DNA from: an uncultured Dorea sp.
GTDB taxonomy: Bacteria > Bacillota > Clostridia > Lachnospirales > Lachnospiraceae
Direction: 5' to 3'
Assembly: GCA_947652615.1 (NCBI GenBank)
Contig: CANTDX010000017.1
Location: 1-58,935 of the forward strand
DNA length: 58,935 nt
Part shown: positions 42,702-52,258 of the stretch, piece by piece
Layout: each line of letters opens with the position of its first letter
Numbering within the stretch: position 1 is the stretch's first letter
Translations under genes and position numbers: made by a program
The notes under the pieces: model-generated
Seen by the model: the letters and a program-made list of their open reading frames with translations, nothing else
The model's database searches: none
What the model was told of the DNA's origin: nothing

Positions 42702-42838
42702 AGCTTAAGCCCTCTTCATCCCCGTCTGCCGTATTTAAGATACATTTTACGCTTTATTGGAATGAAAATCAATAGTTCTTGAGACGAAAACGGACACAGC
42801 AACCTTCTCTGGTGTTGTGTCCGTTCTTCATGCATATA

Positions 42839-43159
42839 CTAATCTTCGTCAGCATCCGTATCTGTATCGTCTTCGTCAGCATCCGCGTCGTCAGTCTCTT
42901 TAAGTTCTGCTTCCTTGGCAGCGGCTTCCCCGGAATCTTCTTCGGAATCTTCCTCGCTCTTGACGGATGGATTCAGAGATACATACTCACGGTCTGATAC
43001 AGGCTTTAAGTCACTGTCAAGATCGAAGTCGTCGTCTTCAAAATCATCATCAAAATCATCATCCTCACAGGAATCTTTTTTCTTTAAATAATAGATAAGG
43101 CCTGCGATCGCGCCGCCTGCTGCTGCCAGCCCCATTAAGCCTTTGCCCCATTTCTTCAT
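42839..43159 (-). CDS. Small membrane-anchored acidic protein, hypothetical
   Basis: A 106-residue protein. Residues 1-26 carry MKKWGKGLMGLAAAGGAIAG and a single hydrophobic segment, and the remaining 80 residues are highly acidic (runs of Asp and Glu) with no domain I recognise. I choose the ATG at 43159 because the upstream ATG at 43180 overlaps the AAAGGAG ribosome binding site. The tail should face one side of the membrane as a disordered anionic arm. Function unknown; similar small anchored proteins occur in Lachnospiraceae. Confidence 0.7.
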   Translation of the reverse strand: MKKWGKGLMGLAAAGGAIAGLIYYLKKKDSCEDDDFDDDFEDDDFDLDSDLKPVSDREYVSLNPSVKSEEDSEEDSGEAAAKEAELKETDDADADEDDTDTDADED

Positions 43160-43331
43160 GATAATTATAACTCCTTTCAAAAATTATATTCTAATACCTA
43201 TCATACCACACATTGCATTATTTTTCCTCTAAAATAATCATAAAATGTATGTAAAAAATAAGTAATCTGTTAGATTATTGGATGAAACTGTGTTAAACTG
43301 TTGTCTGTGGTTACAAAAAGGAGTGTGTAAT

Positions 43332-44894
43332 ATGAACAAAAACCAGGCACCCGGAACGGCAAAGAAAGGTTTATTCCGTATCATTTTCAGCAGAACCGGA
43401 ATTATTCTGCTGATGCTGCTGATCCAATTAGGATCTATCGCGGGATCAATCCATTATCTGCGGGCATATCTTCCATATATTTATGGAACACTGATCGTGT
43501 TAGAAGCAGTGATACTGATATACATCATCAATACGAAGGGCAATCCGGCATTCAAGATGACATGGATGCTGTGCGTCCTGGTATTCCCGGTATTCGGAGT
43601 GATCTTCTATGTGTTCGTGCAGATGCAGGTGGGCACCAGATTCCTGCAGAACAGGCTGTCAACCTTAAGGATCGAGACGGCTCCGTATATGCAGCAGGAT
43701 CCGGAGATCGTGGAGAACCTGTGGGCGAGCAAGTCTGCCAATGCCCATCTGTCCTATTATCTGTCCAGGCAATTGGGGTTCCCCACCTACCGCAATACGT
43801 CGGTCCAGTATTTCCCGCTGGGGGAGTATAAGCTTGGAGCGATGCTGTCGGAGCTTAAGAAGGCCAAAAGATACATATTCATGGAATATTTTATCGTGGA
43901 GAAGGGATACATGTGGGGATCAATCCTTGAGATCCTCAAGGAGAAGGCAAGGGACGGCGTAGAAGTACGCTTCATGTATGACGGCATGTGCGCCATATCC
44001 ATGCTGCCCTATAATTATCCAAGACAGCTTGAGAGATTCGGGATCCAGTGCAAGATGTCGAATCCCATCAAACCGTTCCTGTCAACGACCCAGAACAACC
44101 GGGACCACCGCAAGATCTGTGTGATCGACGGCAAGGTGGCATTTACCGGAGGGATCAACTTAGGAGATGAGTACATCAACAGGAAAGAGCGGTTCGGACA
44201 CTGGAAGGACACGGCGGTCATGCTTAAGGGGGACGCGGTGCAAAGCCTGACCATGATATTTCTGCAGATGTGGAACGTAGAAGAGAGACGGCCCGAGAGA
44301 TATAAGAAATACCTGACGCCTAAGAAGACGGAGCTTCACAGAGGCTTAGGCTATGTGATCCCCTATGCGGACAGTCCCTTTGACAATGAGAATGTGGGTG
44401 AAGAGGTGTATTTCCACATACTGAACCATGCGAAGAAGTATGTGCATATCATGACGCCTTATCTGATACTGGACAATGAGATGATCACCACGCTTACAAG
44501 GGTGGCCAAGAGCGGGATCGAGGTCATCATCATCATGCCCCATATCCCGGATAAGTGGTATGCGTTTGCAGTGGCGAAGACCTATTATAAGGAGCTGATC
44601 GAGAGCGGCGTCCAGATCTATGAGTACACGCCCGGATTCGTCCATGCCAAGGTGTTTGTCTCGGATGACGACACGGCTACGGTGGGGACCATCAATCTGG
44701 ATTACAGAAGTCTCTACCTGCATTTTGAATGCGGCGTATTCATCTATAATAATCCAGAGATCGACAGGATCGAGAAGGATTTCAAGAAGACTCTCAAGAA
44801 GTGCCACAAGGTAACGCTGGTGGAGGCCAAGGAGAGAAGCCTGCTCACCAAGCTGTGCGGACACGTGCTGCGGATGGTGGCGCCGCTTATGTAG
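43332..44894 (+). CDS. cls: Cardiolipin synthase, phospholipase D family
   Basis: A 520-residue membrane enzyme joining two phosphatidylglycerols into cardiolipin. Two N-terminal membrane segments (residues about 20-85) precede the two HKD motifs: DHRKICVIDGKVAFTGG and VHAKVFVSDDDTATVGTIN. The start at ATG 43332 follows AAAAAGGAG; the upstream frame from 43278 has no site. Length is typical. It stands alone, before the purA promoter. Confidence 0.93.
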   Translation: MNKNQAPGTAKKGLFRIIFSRTGIILLMLLIQLGSIAGSIHYLRAYLPYIYGTLIVLEAVILIYIINTKGNPAFKMTWMLCVLVFPVFGVIFYVFVQMQVGTRFLQNRLSTLRIETAPYMQQDPEIVENLWASKSANAHLSYYLSRQLGFPTYRNTSVQYFPLGEYKLGAMLSELKKAKRYIFMEYFIVEKGYMWGSILEILKEKARDGVEVRFMYDGMCAISMLPYNYPRQLERFGIQCKMSNPIKPFLSTTQNNRDHRKICVIDGKVAFTGGINLGDEYINRKERFGHWKDTAVMLKGDAVQSLTMIFLQMWNVEERRPERYKKYLTPKKTELHRGLGYVIPYADSPFDNENVGEEVYFHILNHAKKYVHIMTPYLILDNEMITTLTRVAKSGIEVIIIMPHIPDKWYAFAVAKTYYKELIESGVQIYEYTPGFVHAKVFVSDDDTATVGTINLDYRSLYLHFECGVFIYNNPEIDRIEKDFKKTLKKCHKVTLVEAKERSLLTKLCGHVLRMVAPLM

Positions 44895-44905
44895 AGCAAA
44901 AGTTT

Positions 44906-44944
44906 TAAAATGCATTTTACAGAAGCAGGAAAATATAGTATAAT
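44906..44944 (+). promoter_or_regulatory. purA promoter with a palindrome over the -35
   Basis: TTTACA (44916-44921) and TATAAT (44939-44944) are 17 nt apart, a near-consensus sigma-A promoter. The perfect 14-nt palindrome TAAAATGCATTTTA (44906-44919) overlaps the -35 element and could be an operator. The ATG of purA is 54 nt downstream of the -10. Confidence 0.65.
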
Positions 44945-44997
44945 GTTATCTGGTTTTGAGTGGATTATAGTTAAATGATAACGCAGGAGGAATTGAT

Positions 44998-46275
44998 ATG
45001 GTAAGAGCAGTAGTTGGCGCCAATTGGGGAGACGAAGGAAAAGGGAAGATCACGGATATGTTAGCCGAGAAGGCGGATATTATCGTAAGATTCCAGGGAG
45101 GAGCGAATGCGGGGCATACGATCATCAATGATTACGGGAAATTTGCGCTGCACACCCTGCCATCCGGTGTATTCTATGGCCATACCACGAGCATCATCGG
45201 GAATGGTGTCGCACTGGATATTCCGGTTCTCTGCAAGGAGATACAGTCTGTTGTCGACAGGGGAGTTCCGGCGCCGAAGATCCTGGTATCAGACCGTGCA
45301 CAGATGGTAATGTCATATCACAAGAATTTTGATGCGTATGAGGAGGAACGGCTGGGCGGCAAGTCCTTTGGCTCTACGAAGTCAGGGATCGCTCCGTTCT
45401 ATTCAGACAAATATGCGAAGGTCGGATTCCAGGTAAGCGAGCTGTTTGATGATGAGCTGCTAAGGGAGAAGGTAGTAAGGATCACGGCACAGAAGAACGT
45501 GTTGCTTGAGCACCTGTATCATAAGCCGGCGATCGATCCGGATGAGCTCTATAACGAGCTTCAGGAATATAAGAGGATGATAGAACCGTATGTATGCGAT
45601 ACGTCGCTCTATCTCTACAATGCATTGAAAGAGGGGAAGGAGATCCTTCTTGAGGGACAGCTTGGAACGCTTAAGGATCCGGATCACGGGATCTATCCTA
45701 TGGTGACCTCTTCCTCCACATTGGCAGCCTACGGAGCCATCGGGGCAGGGATCCCGCCGTATGAGATCGGGAAGGTGATCACAGTATGCAAGGCTTACTC
45801 CAGCGCGGTAGGAGCCGGCGCGTTCGTAAGTGAGATCTTCGGAGAGGAAGCGGATGAGCTGAGACGCCGCGGAGGCGACGGCGGCGAGTTCGGAGCGACG
45901 ACCGGGCGTCCAAGGAGGATGGGATGGTTCGACTGTGTTGCCTCTAAGTACGGATGCAGGATGCAGGGCGCAACGGATGTGGCGTTTACGGTGCTTGACG
46001 TACTTGGGTATCTGGATGAGATACCGGTATGCGTGGGCTATGAGATCGATGGGGAAGTGACGACGGATTTCCCTGTGACACATCTGCTTGAGAAGGCGAA
46101 GCCTGTCTATCAGAAGCTTCCGGGATGGAAATGTGACATCAGGGGGATCAGGACCTATGAGGAGCTGCCCGAGAACTGCCGGAAGTATATCGAGTTCGTA
46201 GAAGAGCAGATTGGGTATCCGATCACGATGGTTTCCAACGGACCGGGAAGAGACGATATCATCTATCGCGGATAA
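44998..46275 (+). CDS. purA: Adenylosuccinate synthetase
   Basis: A 425-residue PurA, joining IMP and aspartate with GTP to make adenylosuccinate in AMP synthesis. N-terminal GANWGDEGKGKITDML holds the GTP-binding and catalytic Asp; QGGANAGHTI, catalytic His; KSFGSTKSGIAP and the late GRDDIIYRG are also family blocks. Length fits. ATG 44998 is preceded by AGGAGGAATTG. It is monocistronic: promoter upstream and a terminator downstream. Confidence 0.96.
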   Translation: MVRAVVGANWGDEGKGKITDMLAEKADIIVRFQGGANAGHTIINDYGKFALHTLPSGVFYGHTTSIIGNGVALDIPVLCKEIQSVVDRGVPAPKILVSDRAQMVMSYHKNFDAYEEERLGGKSFGSTKSGIAPFYSDKYAKVGFQVSELFDDELLREKVVRITAQKNVLLEHLYHKPAIDPDELYNELQEYKRMIEPYVCDTSLYLYNALKEGKEILLEGQLGTLKDPDHGIYPMVTSSSTLAAYGAIGAGIPPYEIGKVITVCKAYSSAVGAGAFVSEIFGEEADELRRRGGDGGEFGATTGRPRRMGWFDCVASKYGCRMQGATDVAFTVLDVLGYLDEIPVCVGYEIDGEVTTDFPVTHLLEKAKPVYQKLPGWKCDIRGIRTYEELPENCRKYIEFVEEQIGYPITMVSNGPGRDDIIYRG

Positions 46276-46282
46276 GTATATA

Positions 46283-46345
46283 GAGGGCCTGCCAGGGGAT
46301 GAGAGTTTGCACGGCGAACGTGCTTCCCTTGGCGGCTCTTTTTAC
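46283..46345 (+). terminator. Terminator after purA
   Basis: GAGGGCCTGCCAGGGGA (from 46283) pairs, with one bulge, with TCCCTTGGCGGCTC (46325-46338), and an inner GCACG-GCGAA-CGTGC hairpin (46310-46324 region) fills the loop. TTTTT follows at 46339-46343. Confidence 0.65.
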
Positions 46346-46432
46346 ATTTTAGATACATTTCCATAGGATTTTCGAGATTTCTCCCGGATATAATACCGCA
46401 TATAGAGAATTGACAGAAGAGGAGCGGTAGAT

Positions 46433-48280
46433 ATGTGCGGGATCTGTGGGATGATCGGAGAGACAGAAGGTAAGGAGCAGGTGCTTTCACGGATGATGGA
46501 GGCGATTAAGCACCGCGGGCCGGATGGAAGGGACAGTTATATTTCAAGAGATGCAATGCTGGGATTTCAAAGGCTTGGTATTATAGATCTGGAGACAGGA
46601 ATGCAGCCGATCCAGAATGAAGATAAGAGTAAGGCGCTGGTGTTCAACGGGGAGATCTATAATTACCGGATCTTAAGGGATATGTTAAGGCAGAAGGGAC
46701 ACCGGTTTAAGACAGATTCGGATTCCGAGGTGATCCTTCACGGATATGAGGAATATGGCAAGGTATTTCTGGATAAATTAAGAGGGATGTTCAGCTTCGT
46801 TATCTGGGATGATAAGGAGAAGGTTTTGTTTGCAGCAAGAGATTATTTTGGGATCAAACCTTTCTATTATACGGTGATAGGAGATACCTTCGTATTTGCA
46901 TCGGAGATCAAGAGTATTCTGGAATACCCGGGATATCATAGAGAAATGAATCAGGAGGCGCTGGAACAGTATCTTTCCTTCCAGTATTCGGTGCTGCCGG
47001 AGACATTCTTTAAAGGGATCTACCAATTGCTGCCGGGACATTATCTGACATATACGCTGTCAGGGGAGCTTCGGACGACACGGTATTTCGAGCCGTCTCT
47101 TAAGCCCGGGAAGGGTCTTTTGGAGGAGCGTCTTCTGGAGGATGTGAAGAATGTGATCGGCCAGTCGGTGAAGCGTCATCTGATCAGTGATGTAGAGGTG
47201 GGCAGCTTCTTATCCGGCGGGGTAGATTCGAGCATGGTTGCGGCAGCGTCCGGCTGCGGCAGGACCTTTACGGTGGGCTTCGAGAATGAAGGAGCCCTGT
47301 ATGACGAGACGGCATATGCAAGGGAGCTTGCGGGCGCCCTTGGGACAGATCATCATTGCAGATACATTACGAAGGAGGAATTCAGGGAAGCGGTTCCCAA
47401 AGTGATGTATCATCTGGACGAGCCTCTTGGCGACGCATCGGCGGTGGCACTCTATTTCCTTGCGCAGGAGGCGTCTAAGGAGGTGAAGGTGGTGCTGTCC
47501 GGAGAGGGGGCGGACGAGATATTCGGTGGCTATAATATCTATCTGGAACCTGAGGCGCTTAAAACTCTTGGGTGGCTGCCGGCGGGGGCAAGGCGATGGC
47601 TTGCGTCTATGGCCGAATATCTGCCAAGGCATATGAAGGGCAGGAATTATCTGATCCGGGCGTCGCAGTCTCTTAGGGAGCGTTATATCGGGAATGCCTA
47701 TATCTTCCATACCAGGGAGCGAAGAGAGATCCTTAGGCGGCCCGGGAATGCGAAGGAGCCGGCAGATTACCTGGAAGGCGCCTATGAGAGGGCGGCGCCG
47801 CTTCCGGATTCTGACCAGATGCAGTACATAGATCTTAGATATTGGCTTCCGGGAGATATCTTACAGAAGGCGGATAAGATGAGCATGGCGCATTCGCTGG
47901 AACTTAGGGTTCCGTTCCTTGACAGGGATGTGTTTCAGATCGCAAGAGCGATCCCTCACGAGATGAAGACAAGGCGCTGCACGACCAAGTATCTGCTACG
48001 GAGAGCGGCGGACGCTTATCTCCCGGAGAAGGTCGCGCGCAGGAAGAAACTGGGCTTCCCGATTCCGATCAGGAACTGGATGAAGGAACAGGACTGGTAT
48101 CAGGAGATAGCGGAAGTATTTACAGGGAAGGCGGCAGCGGAATATTTTCATACGGAGAAGCTTGTGAAGCTTCTTAAGGAGCACAGGGACGGGAAGGAGG
48201 ACAACAGCAGGAAGATCTGGACGGTCTATGCGTTCCTCGTATGGCACAAGGTGTATTTTGGTAACAATGAAGGTATCTGA
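46433..48280 (+). CDS. asnB: Asparagine synthase (glutamine-hydrolysing)
   Basis: A 615-residue class II asparagine synthetase. MCGICGMIG places the catalytic Cys at position 2, and NGEIYNYRILRD is part of the glutaminase domain. The synthetase half has the PP-loop SFLSGGVDSSMVAAA, LSGEGADEIFGGYNIY and LGFPIPIRNWMKE. It makes asparagine from aspartate, glutamine and ATP in the cytosol. A TATAAT at 46389-46394 is a likely -10 element. ATG 46433 has GAGGAGCGG upstream. Confidence 0.94.
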   Translation: MCGICGMIGETEGKEQVLSRMMEAIKHRGPDGRDSYISRDAMLGFQRLGIIDLETGMQPIQNEDKSKALVFNGEIYNYRILRDMLRQKGHRFKTDSDSEVILHGYEEYGKVFLDKLRGMFSFVIWDDKEKVLFAARDYFGIKPFYYTVIGDTFVFASEIKSILEYPGYHREMNQEALEQYLSFQYSVLPETFFKGIYQLLPGHYLTYTLSGELRTTRYFEPSLKPGKGLLEERLLEDVKNVIGQSVKRHLISDVEVGSFLSGGVDSSMVAAASGCGRTFTVGFENEGALYDETAYARELAGALGTDHHCRYITKEEFREAVPKVMYHLDEPLGDASAVALYFLAQEASKEVKVVLSGEGADEIFGGYNIYLEPEALKTLGWLPAGARRWLASMAEYLPRHMKGRNYLIRASQSLRERYIGNAYIFHTRERREILRRPGNAKEPADYLEGAYERAAPLPDSDQMQYIDLRYWLPGDILQKADKMSMAHSLELRVPFLDRDVFQIARAIPHEMKTRRCTTKYLLRRAADAYLPEKVARRKKLGFPIPIRNWMKEQDWYQEIAEVFTGKAAAEYFHTEKLVKLLKEHRDGKEDNSRKIWTVYAFLVWHKVYFGNNEGI

Positions 48281-48328
48281 ATTGTTACGTATTTTGAAGC
48301 GTGACGGTTAGCAAAGAGGGTGGTAAGG

Positions 48329-49024
48329 ATGACGGTGACGGAGGAGATCAGAATACTGGTGATAGAGGATGAGAAGCCGATCGCGGATATTCTGGAATAT
48401 GGATTTAAGAAGGAAGGCTTCAAGGTGAAAAGCGCTTATACCGGCGCCGACGGGCTTAGGGAGGCAAAGGAATTTGGAGCGCATCTGGCGCTTCTGGATT
48501 GGATGCTTCCGGATCTCAGCGGAGTGGATGTCTGTAAGATGCTGACGGAACAATATAATATCCCGATCATCATGCTGACAGCGCGGGGGAGTATCGATGA
48601 TAAGGTATACGGGCTTGAATCCGGGGCGGACGATTATATCACGAAGCCTTTCGACCTGCGGGAGGTGATCGTCCGTGTGAAGACCATCCTGAGGCGGTTT
48701 GGAAAGTCTTTGAAGGGGCAGGAGGAAGAACGGGAGATCCGCGTGAAGAATGCGGTGATCTCCGAGCGGGAACGGACAGTGTGCCAGGACGGAGAATATG
48801 TGGAGCTGACGCCAAAGGAATTCGATCTGCTGGTCTTTCTGGTGAAGAACCCAAGGCGGGTGTTCACCCGCTCACATCTGCTTGACGAGATATGGGGCTA
48901 TGATTTCATGGGAGATACAAGGACGGTAGATATTCATATACAGAGGCTCAGGAAGAAGCTGTGTATGGGAGAAGCTATCGTGACGGTGTTCGGCGTGGGG
49001 TATAAGTACGTACCGGAGGAATAG
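48329..49024 (+). CDS. OmpR/PhoB-type response regulator
   Basis: A 231-residue regulator with a receiver (VIEDEKPIADIL, Asp in LALLDWMLPDLSG, Thr in IIMLTARG, Lys in DYITKPFDL) and a C-terminal winged helix (VELTPKEFDLLVFLVKNP, VFTRSHLLDEIWGYDFMGDTRTV). The ATG at 48329 has AGAGGG at a better distance than the GTG at 48320. It is 4 nt from the kinase gene, and both probably share a transcript with the lipoprotein gene. Signal unknown. Confidence 0.9.
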   Translation: MTVTEEIRILVIEDEKPIADILEYGFKKEGFKVKSAYTGADGLREAKEFGAHLALLDWMLPDLSGVDVCKMLTEQYNIPIIMLTARGSIDDKVYGLESGADDYITKPFDLREVIVRVKTILRRFGKSLKGQEEEREIRVKNAVISERERTVCQDGEYVELTPKEFDLLVFLVKNPRRVFTRSHLLDEIWGYDFMGDTRTVDIHIQRLRKKLCMGEAIVTVFGVGYKYVPEE

Positions 49025-49028
49025 GCTG

Positions 49029-50537
49029 GTGTGGAAGATGGATGATCGAAAGAACAGATTCTTTCATGGGATCTTGTTTCGGATGAGTGTGTGGGTGCTG
49101 CTGTTAGGACTCTTAAGCGTCCTGGCTGTCACGTATTTTGTAAGGATGCGTATGCAGTATAATCTGGAGAGACAGATCATGAAGGAGCTTCAGAGTATAG
49201 AGAGCAATACGGAACTCTATATCCGTCAGGTCTTACTGATCAATAACCGCCAGATAGACGGGGCCGGGTTTCAGGAATGTACCCGTGAGATCGAGCAGCA
49301 GCTTAAGAATGCGGGATATCAGGAGGCGGCGCTCTATGACAGCGGCGGGCGTCTTTTAAGCCAGGGTGTAAGGCGAAGGTTTGAAGGGGCAGAGGAACGG
49401 GAGGATTTTCGGCTTGCGAAGGACGGGAAGAGTGCGTTTACCATATATTATGGCGGGCAGAATCGGTGTGAGGTGTATTTTACCATGCCGATGGTAGAAG
49501 GGATGGGGCGAAAGATCGGGATTATCAGCTATTTCCTGGACTATCACGAGATGTGCGAGAGAGAATGGACGATCCTAAAGGAGATCGTCAGGATCACAGT
49601 GCTGGCCTTTGCAGTCATTTACCTGGTGGTGTGGGTGATGATCCGGCGCATGGTCTCTCCGATCTGTCTTCTCGGCCGCACCTCCAGTGATATCTCAAGC
49701 CATCTTAAGGACGGGCAGTTTGACAGCGAGGTATTGGGGAAGCTCAAGGTCAATGAGAGGAAGGATGAGATCGGGGAGCTGTCGCGGAATTATACACAGA
49801 TGCTTAAGGTGACAAAGGAGCAGTTCGAGAAGATCCAGGAGGACAGGGACCATATCCTGGCGCTTTGGAACAGCCGGCAGGAGTTCTATAATAATGTGAC
49901 TCATGAGCTTAAGACGCCGCTTACGACGATCTCGGGTTATGCCCAGCTTATGGAGGAGAACGGGCTTGGAGACGAGGAATTGTTCTATAACGGGATGGAG
50001 CATATCTTGCAGGAGAGTACCAGGCTGCACCGTATGGTGGTCCAGCTCTTGGAAATGCAGGATAAGGACAGGTATCTTCGGATGGAGCCGCTGGATATTG
50101 CCGATACCTTGAGAAATGTGGTGGATGCCATGCAGATGAAAGCGCGGCGGTATGAGAATACGCTGGTTCTGGAGGTGGATGCCATGCCATGCCTTATTCG
50201 CGGAAGAGAAGACCGGATCCGGCAGGTGTTGATCAACCTGATCGACAATGCCATCAAGTACGGGGAGCCGGGGAAGGAGATCTGGATCCGGCTTGCGAAG
50301 CGGAAGAATCAGGTCCAGATCGCAGTTGCGAACCAGGGGAAGGGCATAGAAGCGGGCGAGGCAGCGCATATCTTCGAGCCGTTCTACCGGGTGGATAAGG
50401 AGCGTTCAAGGGAGATGGGAAGCTCCGGGCTTGGACTTGCTATCTCCAGGAAGATCATGGAGGAGCACGGAGGAACGATCCAGGTGAAGAGTGAGCCGGA
50501 CGGGTATACTATATTTATGGTCAGTTTTCCGGCATAA
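49029..50537 (+). CDS. HAMP-type sensor histidine kinase
   Basis: A 502-residue membrane kinase: membrane segment at about 15-37, outer sensor of about 145 residues, second membrane segment at about 190-212, HAMP, HisKA with FYNNVTHELKTPLTTISGY, and an ATPase with NLIDNAIKYGEPG and SSGLGLAISRKIMEEHGG. It is the cognate kinase of the OmpR-type regulator just upstream. The start is GTG 49029, behind GGAGGA; an ATG at 49038 is a possible alternative. Confidence 0.9.
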   Translation: MWKMDDRKNRFFHGILFRMSVWVLLLGLLSVLAVTYFVRMRMQYNLERQIMKELQSIESNTELYIRQVLLINNRQIDGAGFQECTREIEQQLKNAGYQEAALYDSGGRLLSQGVRRRFEGAEEREDFRLAKDGKSAFTIYYGGQNRCEVYFTMPMVEGMGRKIGIISYFLDYHEMCEREWTILKEIVRITVLAFAVIYLVVWVMIRRMVSPICLLGRTSSDISSHLKDGQFDSEVLGKLKVNERKDEIGELSRNYTQMLKVTKEQFEKIQEDRDHILALWNSRQEFYNNVTHELKTPLTTISGYAQLMEENGLGDEELFYNGMEHILQESTRLHRMVVQLLEMQDKDRYLRMEPLDIADTLRNVVDAMQMKARRYENTLVLEVDAMPCLIRGREDRIRQVLINLIDNAIKYGEPGKEIWIRLAKRKNQVQIAVANQGKGIEAGEAAHIFEPFYRVDKERSREMGSSGLGLAISRKIMEEHGGTIQVKSEPDGYTIFMVSFPA

Positions 50538-50570
50538 TAGGATGCGCAGTTATGAGAAAGAGATATCGGT

Positions 50571-51806
50571 ATGAGAAGTGACAGAAAAGGGATAAAACAA
50601 GTGATAGCGTTGATTGTGGCAGGGCTCCTGCTGTGCGGATGCGCCGGGCAGGAGACGTCGAAGACCATTGTCCTGCCAAAGGAGACGGAAGATGCGGAGA
50701 ATAACGCGGGAATCGATGTCAGGGATATCAAGGAGTATAGTTTTGAAGGGAGTGTATACGCCATGACCTGGAAAAGAGATTCCAGGGAAGAGATCTGCGT
50801 GCTCCGGGATCAGGGGGAAGGCTTAGGCTATCAGACGGTGAATATCTATCAGGGGACGGAATCGGAGATTGTGGTCTTTGAGGAGCGTCCGGTCAGTGTA
50901 TCGCAGATTGCTCCCGGAGGACAGTGTGTCCTGTACGAGACTTTTGATAACGGCATGATCCAGCTTATCCTGTATCGGGTACAGACAGGGGAAAAGTTGG
51001 TAATCCATGAAAGAGACGGTTCGATGGAGACATGTTGTTTTAGCTGGAGCGGTGACGGTACGCGGTTCTTTGTGTGGCCGGATGGAGATTACAGCGGGCA
51101 GAATACGGTGCAAATGTATCCCATCTGCCGGTATGATGCCTTGAGCGGGGAGAAGACGGAGATTATGATGGAAGGAACCGAGAATGCATGGAGGCAGGCG
51201 ATTCCCAATGAAGATGGGTCGAAGGTGTATGTGCGGGAGGAGTATCCCGATCAGGAGGGGAACGTGCCGATATCTTCCGAAGAATGGCTGGAACTGTATG
51301 GAGTTGAGAATACGGAGTTGAAGACAGGTGCAGCGTATGCAGACGGGTATGAACCGTCTCTTCCGGGAAGAAGCTGGGTGTTAGAAATGGATACGGCTGC
51401 AATTCGGGAGATTGACGGGGAGAATGGAGATATTCCGAATTTGATCAGATATACAGATCAGGGAGTAATTGGAAGAAACGGGGAAGAAGTGTGGATGATG
51501 GCAGAGCCTCTGAGTGAATTCCCAAAAGAGAGGATCCTGATGACAGATTGTGAAAAGGTCTGTGTATGCGGGAAGGGCGATCATATCTTCTTGCTTGACC
51601 GCGAGAGTGGGACGGATACGATGCAGATCATGGGAATCAAGGTCCAGGATGGGGAGATTGTGGGGCGTCAGGTGTTATATAAGGGAATCAACGGATATTG
51701 CTCCGGAGTGGAAGTGGGGGCGGATGACGGAGAACTGATCGTTCAGACGATCGGATATCTGGAGAATGGGAACAGCTTAGCGCAGGTGACGGTGCTGGAA
51801 TATTGA
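50571..51806 (+). CDS. Lipoprotein of the two-component operon, hypothetical
   Basis: A 411-residue secreted lipoprotein with a signal peptide ending in the lipobox LLCGCAG (Cys about residue 23). The mature part has repeated blocks (YAMTWKRDSREEI, SVSQIAPGGQCVLYETF, CFSWSGDGTRFFVWPDGDY) that suggest a WD40/TolB-like beta-propeller. No catalytic motif is visible. It begins 33 nt after the kinase gene and may sense or buffer the signal, or be a regulated output. It could also be an unrelated surface lipoprotein. Confidence 0.75.
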   Translation: MRSDRKGIKQVIALIVAGLLLCGCAGQETSKTIVLPKETEDAENNAGIDVRDIKEYSFEGSVYAMTWKRDSREEICVLRDQGEGLGYQTVNIYQGTESEIVVFEERPVSVSQIAPGGQCVLYETFDNGMIQLILYRVQTGEKLVIHERDGSMETCCFSWSGDGTRFFVWPDGDYSGQNTVQMYPICRYDALSGEKTEIMMEGTENAWRQAIPNEDGSKVYVREEYPDQEGNVPISSEEWLELYGVENTELKTGAAYADGYEPSLPGRSWVLEMDTAAIREIDGENGDIPNLIRYTDQGVIGRNGEEVWMMAEPLSEFPKERILMTDCEKVCVCGKGDHIFLLDRESGTDTMQIMGIKVQDGEIVGRQVLYKGINGYCSGVEVGADDGELIVQTIGYLENGNSLAQVTVLEY

Positions 51807-51881
51807 AGGATTTCATTAGATAATTTTAAGAAATCCCTAATCTTTCTTTTAGAAAATTGCCATAGCATAGACACATTTAGC

Positions 51882-52094
51882 TGGTATTCTGTTTATAGTT
51901 ATTATAGAGGCATATCTATTGGGGTATGCCCATATAATAATAATACGGGGACTTCGCTATATTCATTGGCGGATCGTAATGAGGGGAAGGAAGACGATAC
52001 ATAGTGTCAGCTCCCGTGAGTATAAATATGGCGTATTCCTGAAACCTCGGCCTGCGGGCAGGGAATTTCAGGATATCAAAGAAGGAGGTATTAC
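51882..52094 (+). promoter_or_regulatory. Extended -10 and possible structured leader of a small ORF
   Basis: TGGTATTCT (51882-51890) is an extended -10 element. From about 51944 the leader can fold: ACGGG with CCCGT near 52011-52015, TCATT/AATGA inside, and a CTGAAA/TTTCAG arm around 52039-52071. I cannot match it to a known riboswitch class. A strong AAGGAGG precedes the ATG at 52095. Between 51807 and 51881 I see no gene. Confidence 0.35.
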
Positions 52095-52250
52095 ATGCAG
52101 CGGAAAAAGAAAACGAATCATACAGAAGTTCTCTCTATTGAGGAATACCTTACGAAAAGAAAAAGAGTCAGAGACATGGATCCAAGCCAGGTGCGGGGAG
52201 GAATCCCAGAGGAAAATCAGGCATTGGTCCTGGCAGGATTATGTATATAG
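52095..52250 (+). CDS. Small protein of 51 residues, hypothetical
   Basis: A 51-residue ORF starting at an ATG with AAGGAGG 7 nt upstream. The protein is basic at the N-terminus (MQRKKKTNHTEV), then EEYLTKRKRVRDMDPSQV and an uncharged C-terminal tail ending LVLAGLCI. There is no signal peptide or recognisable domain. It lies between a promoter-like element and a strong terminator, so it looks like an independent one-gene unit. It is missed by length-limited ORF calling and its function is unknown. Confidence 0.6.
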   Translation: MQRKKKTNHTEVLSIEEYLTKRKRVRDMDPSQVRGGIPEENQALVLAGLCI

Positions 52251-52258
52251 GAGAATGA

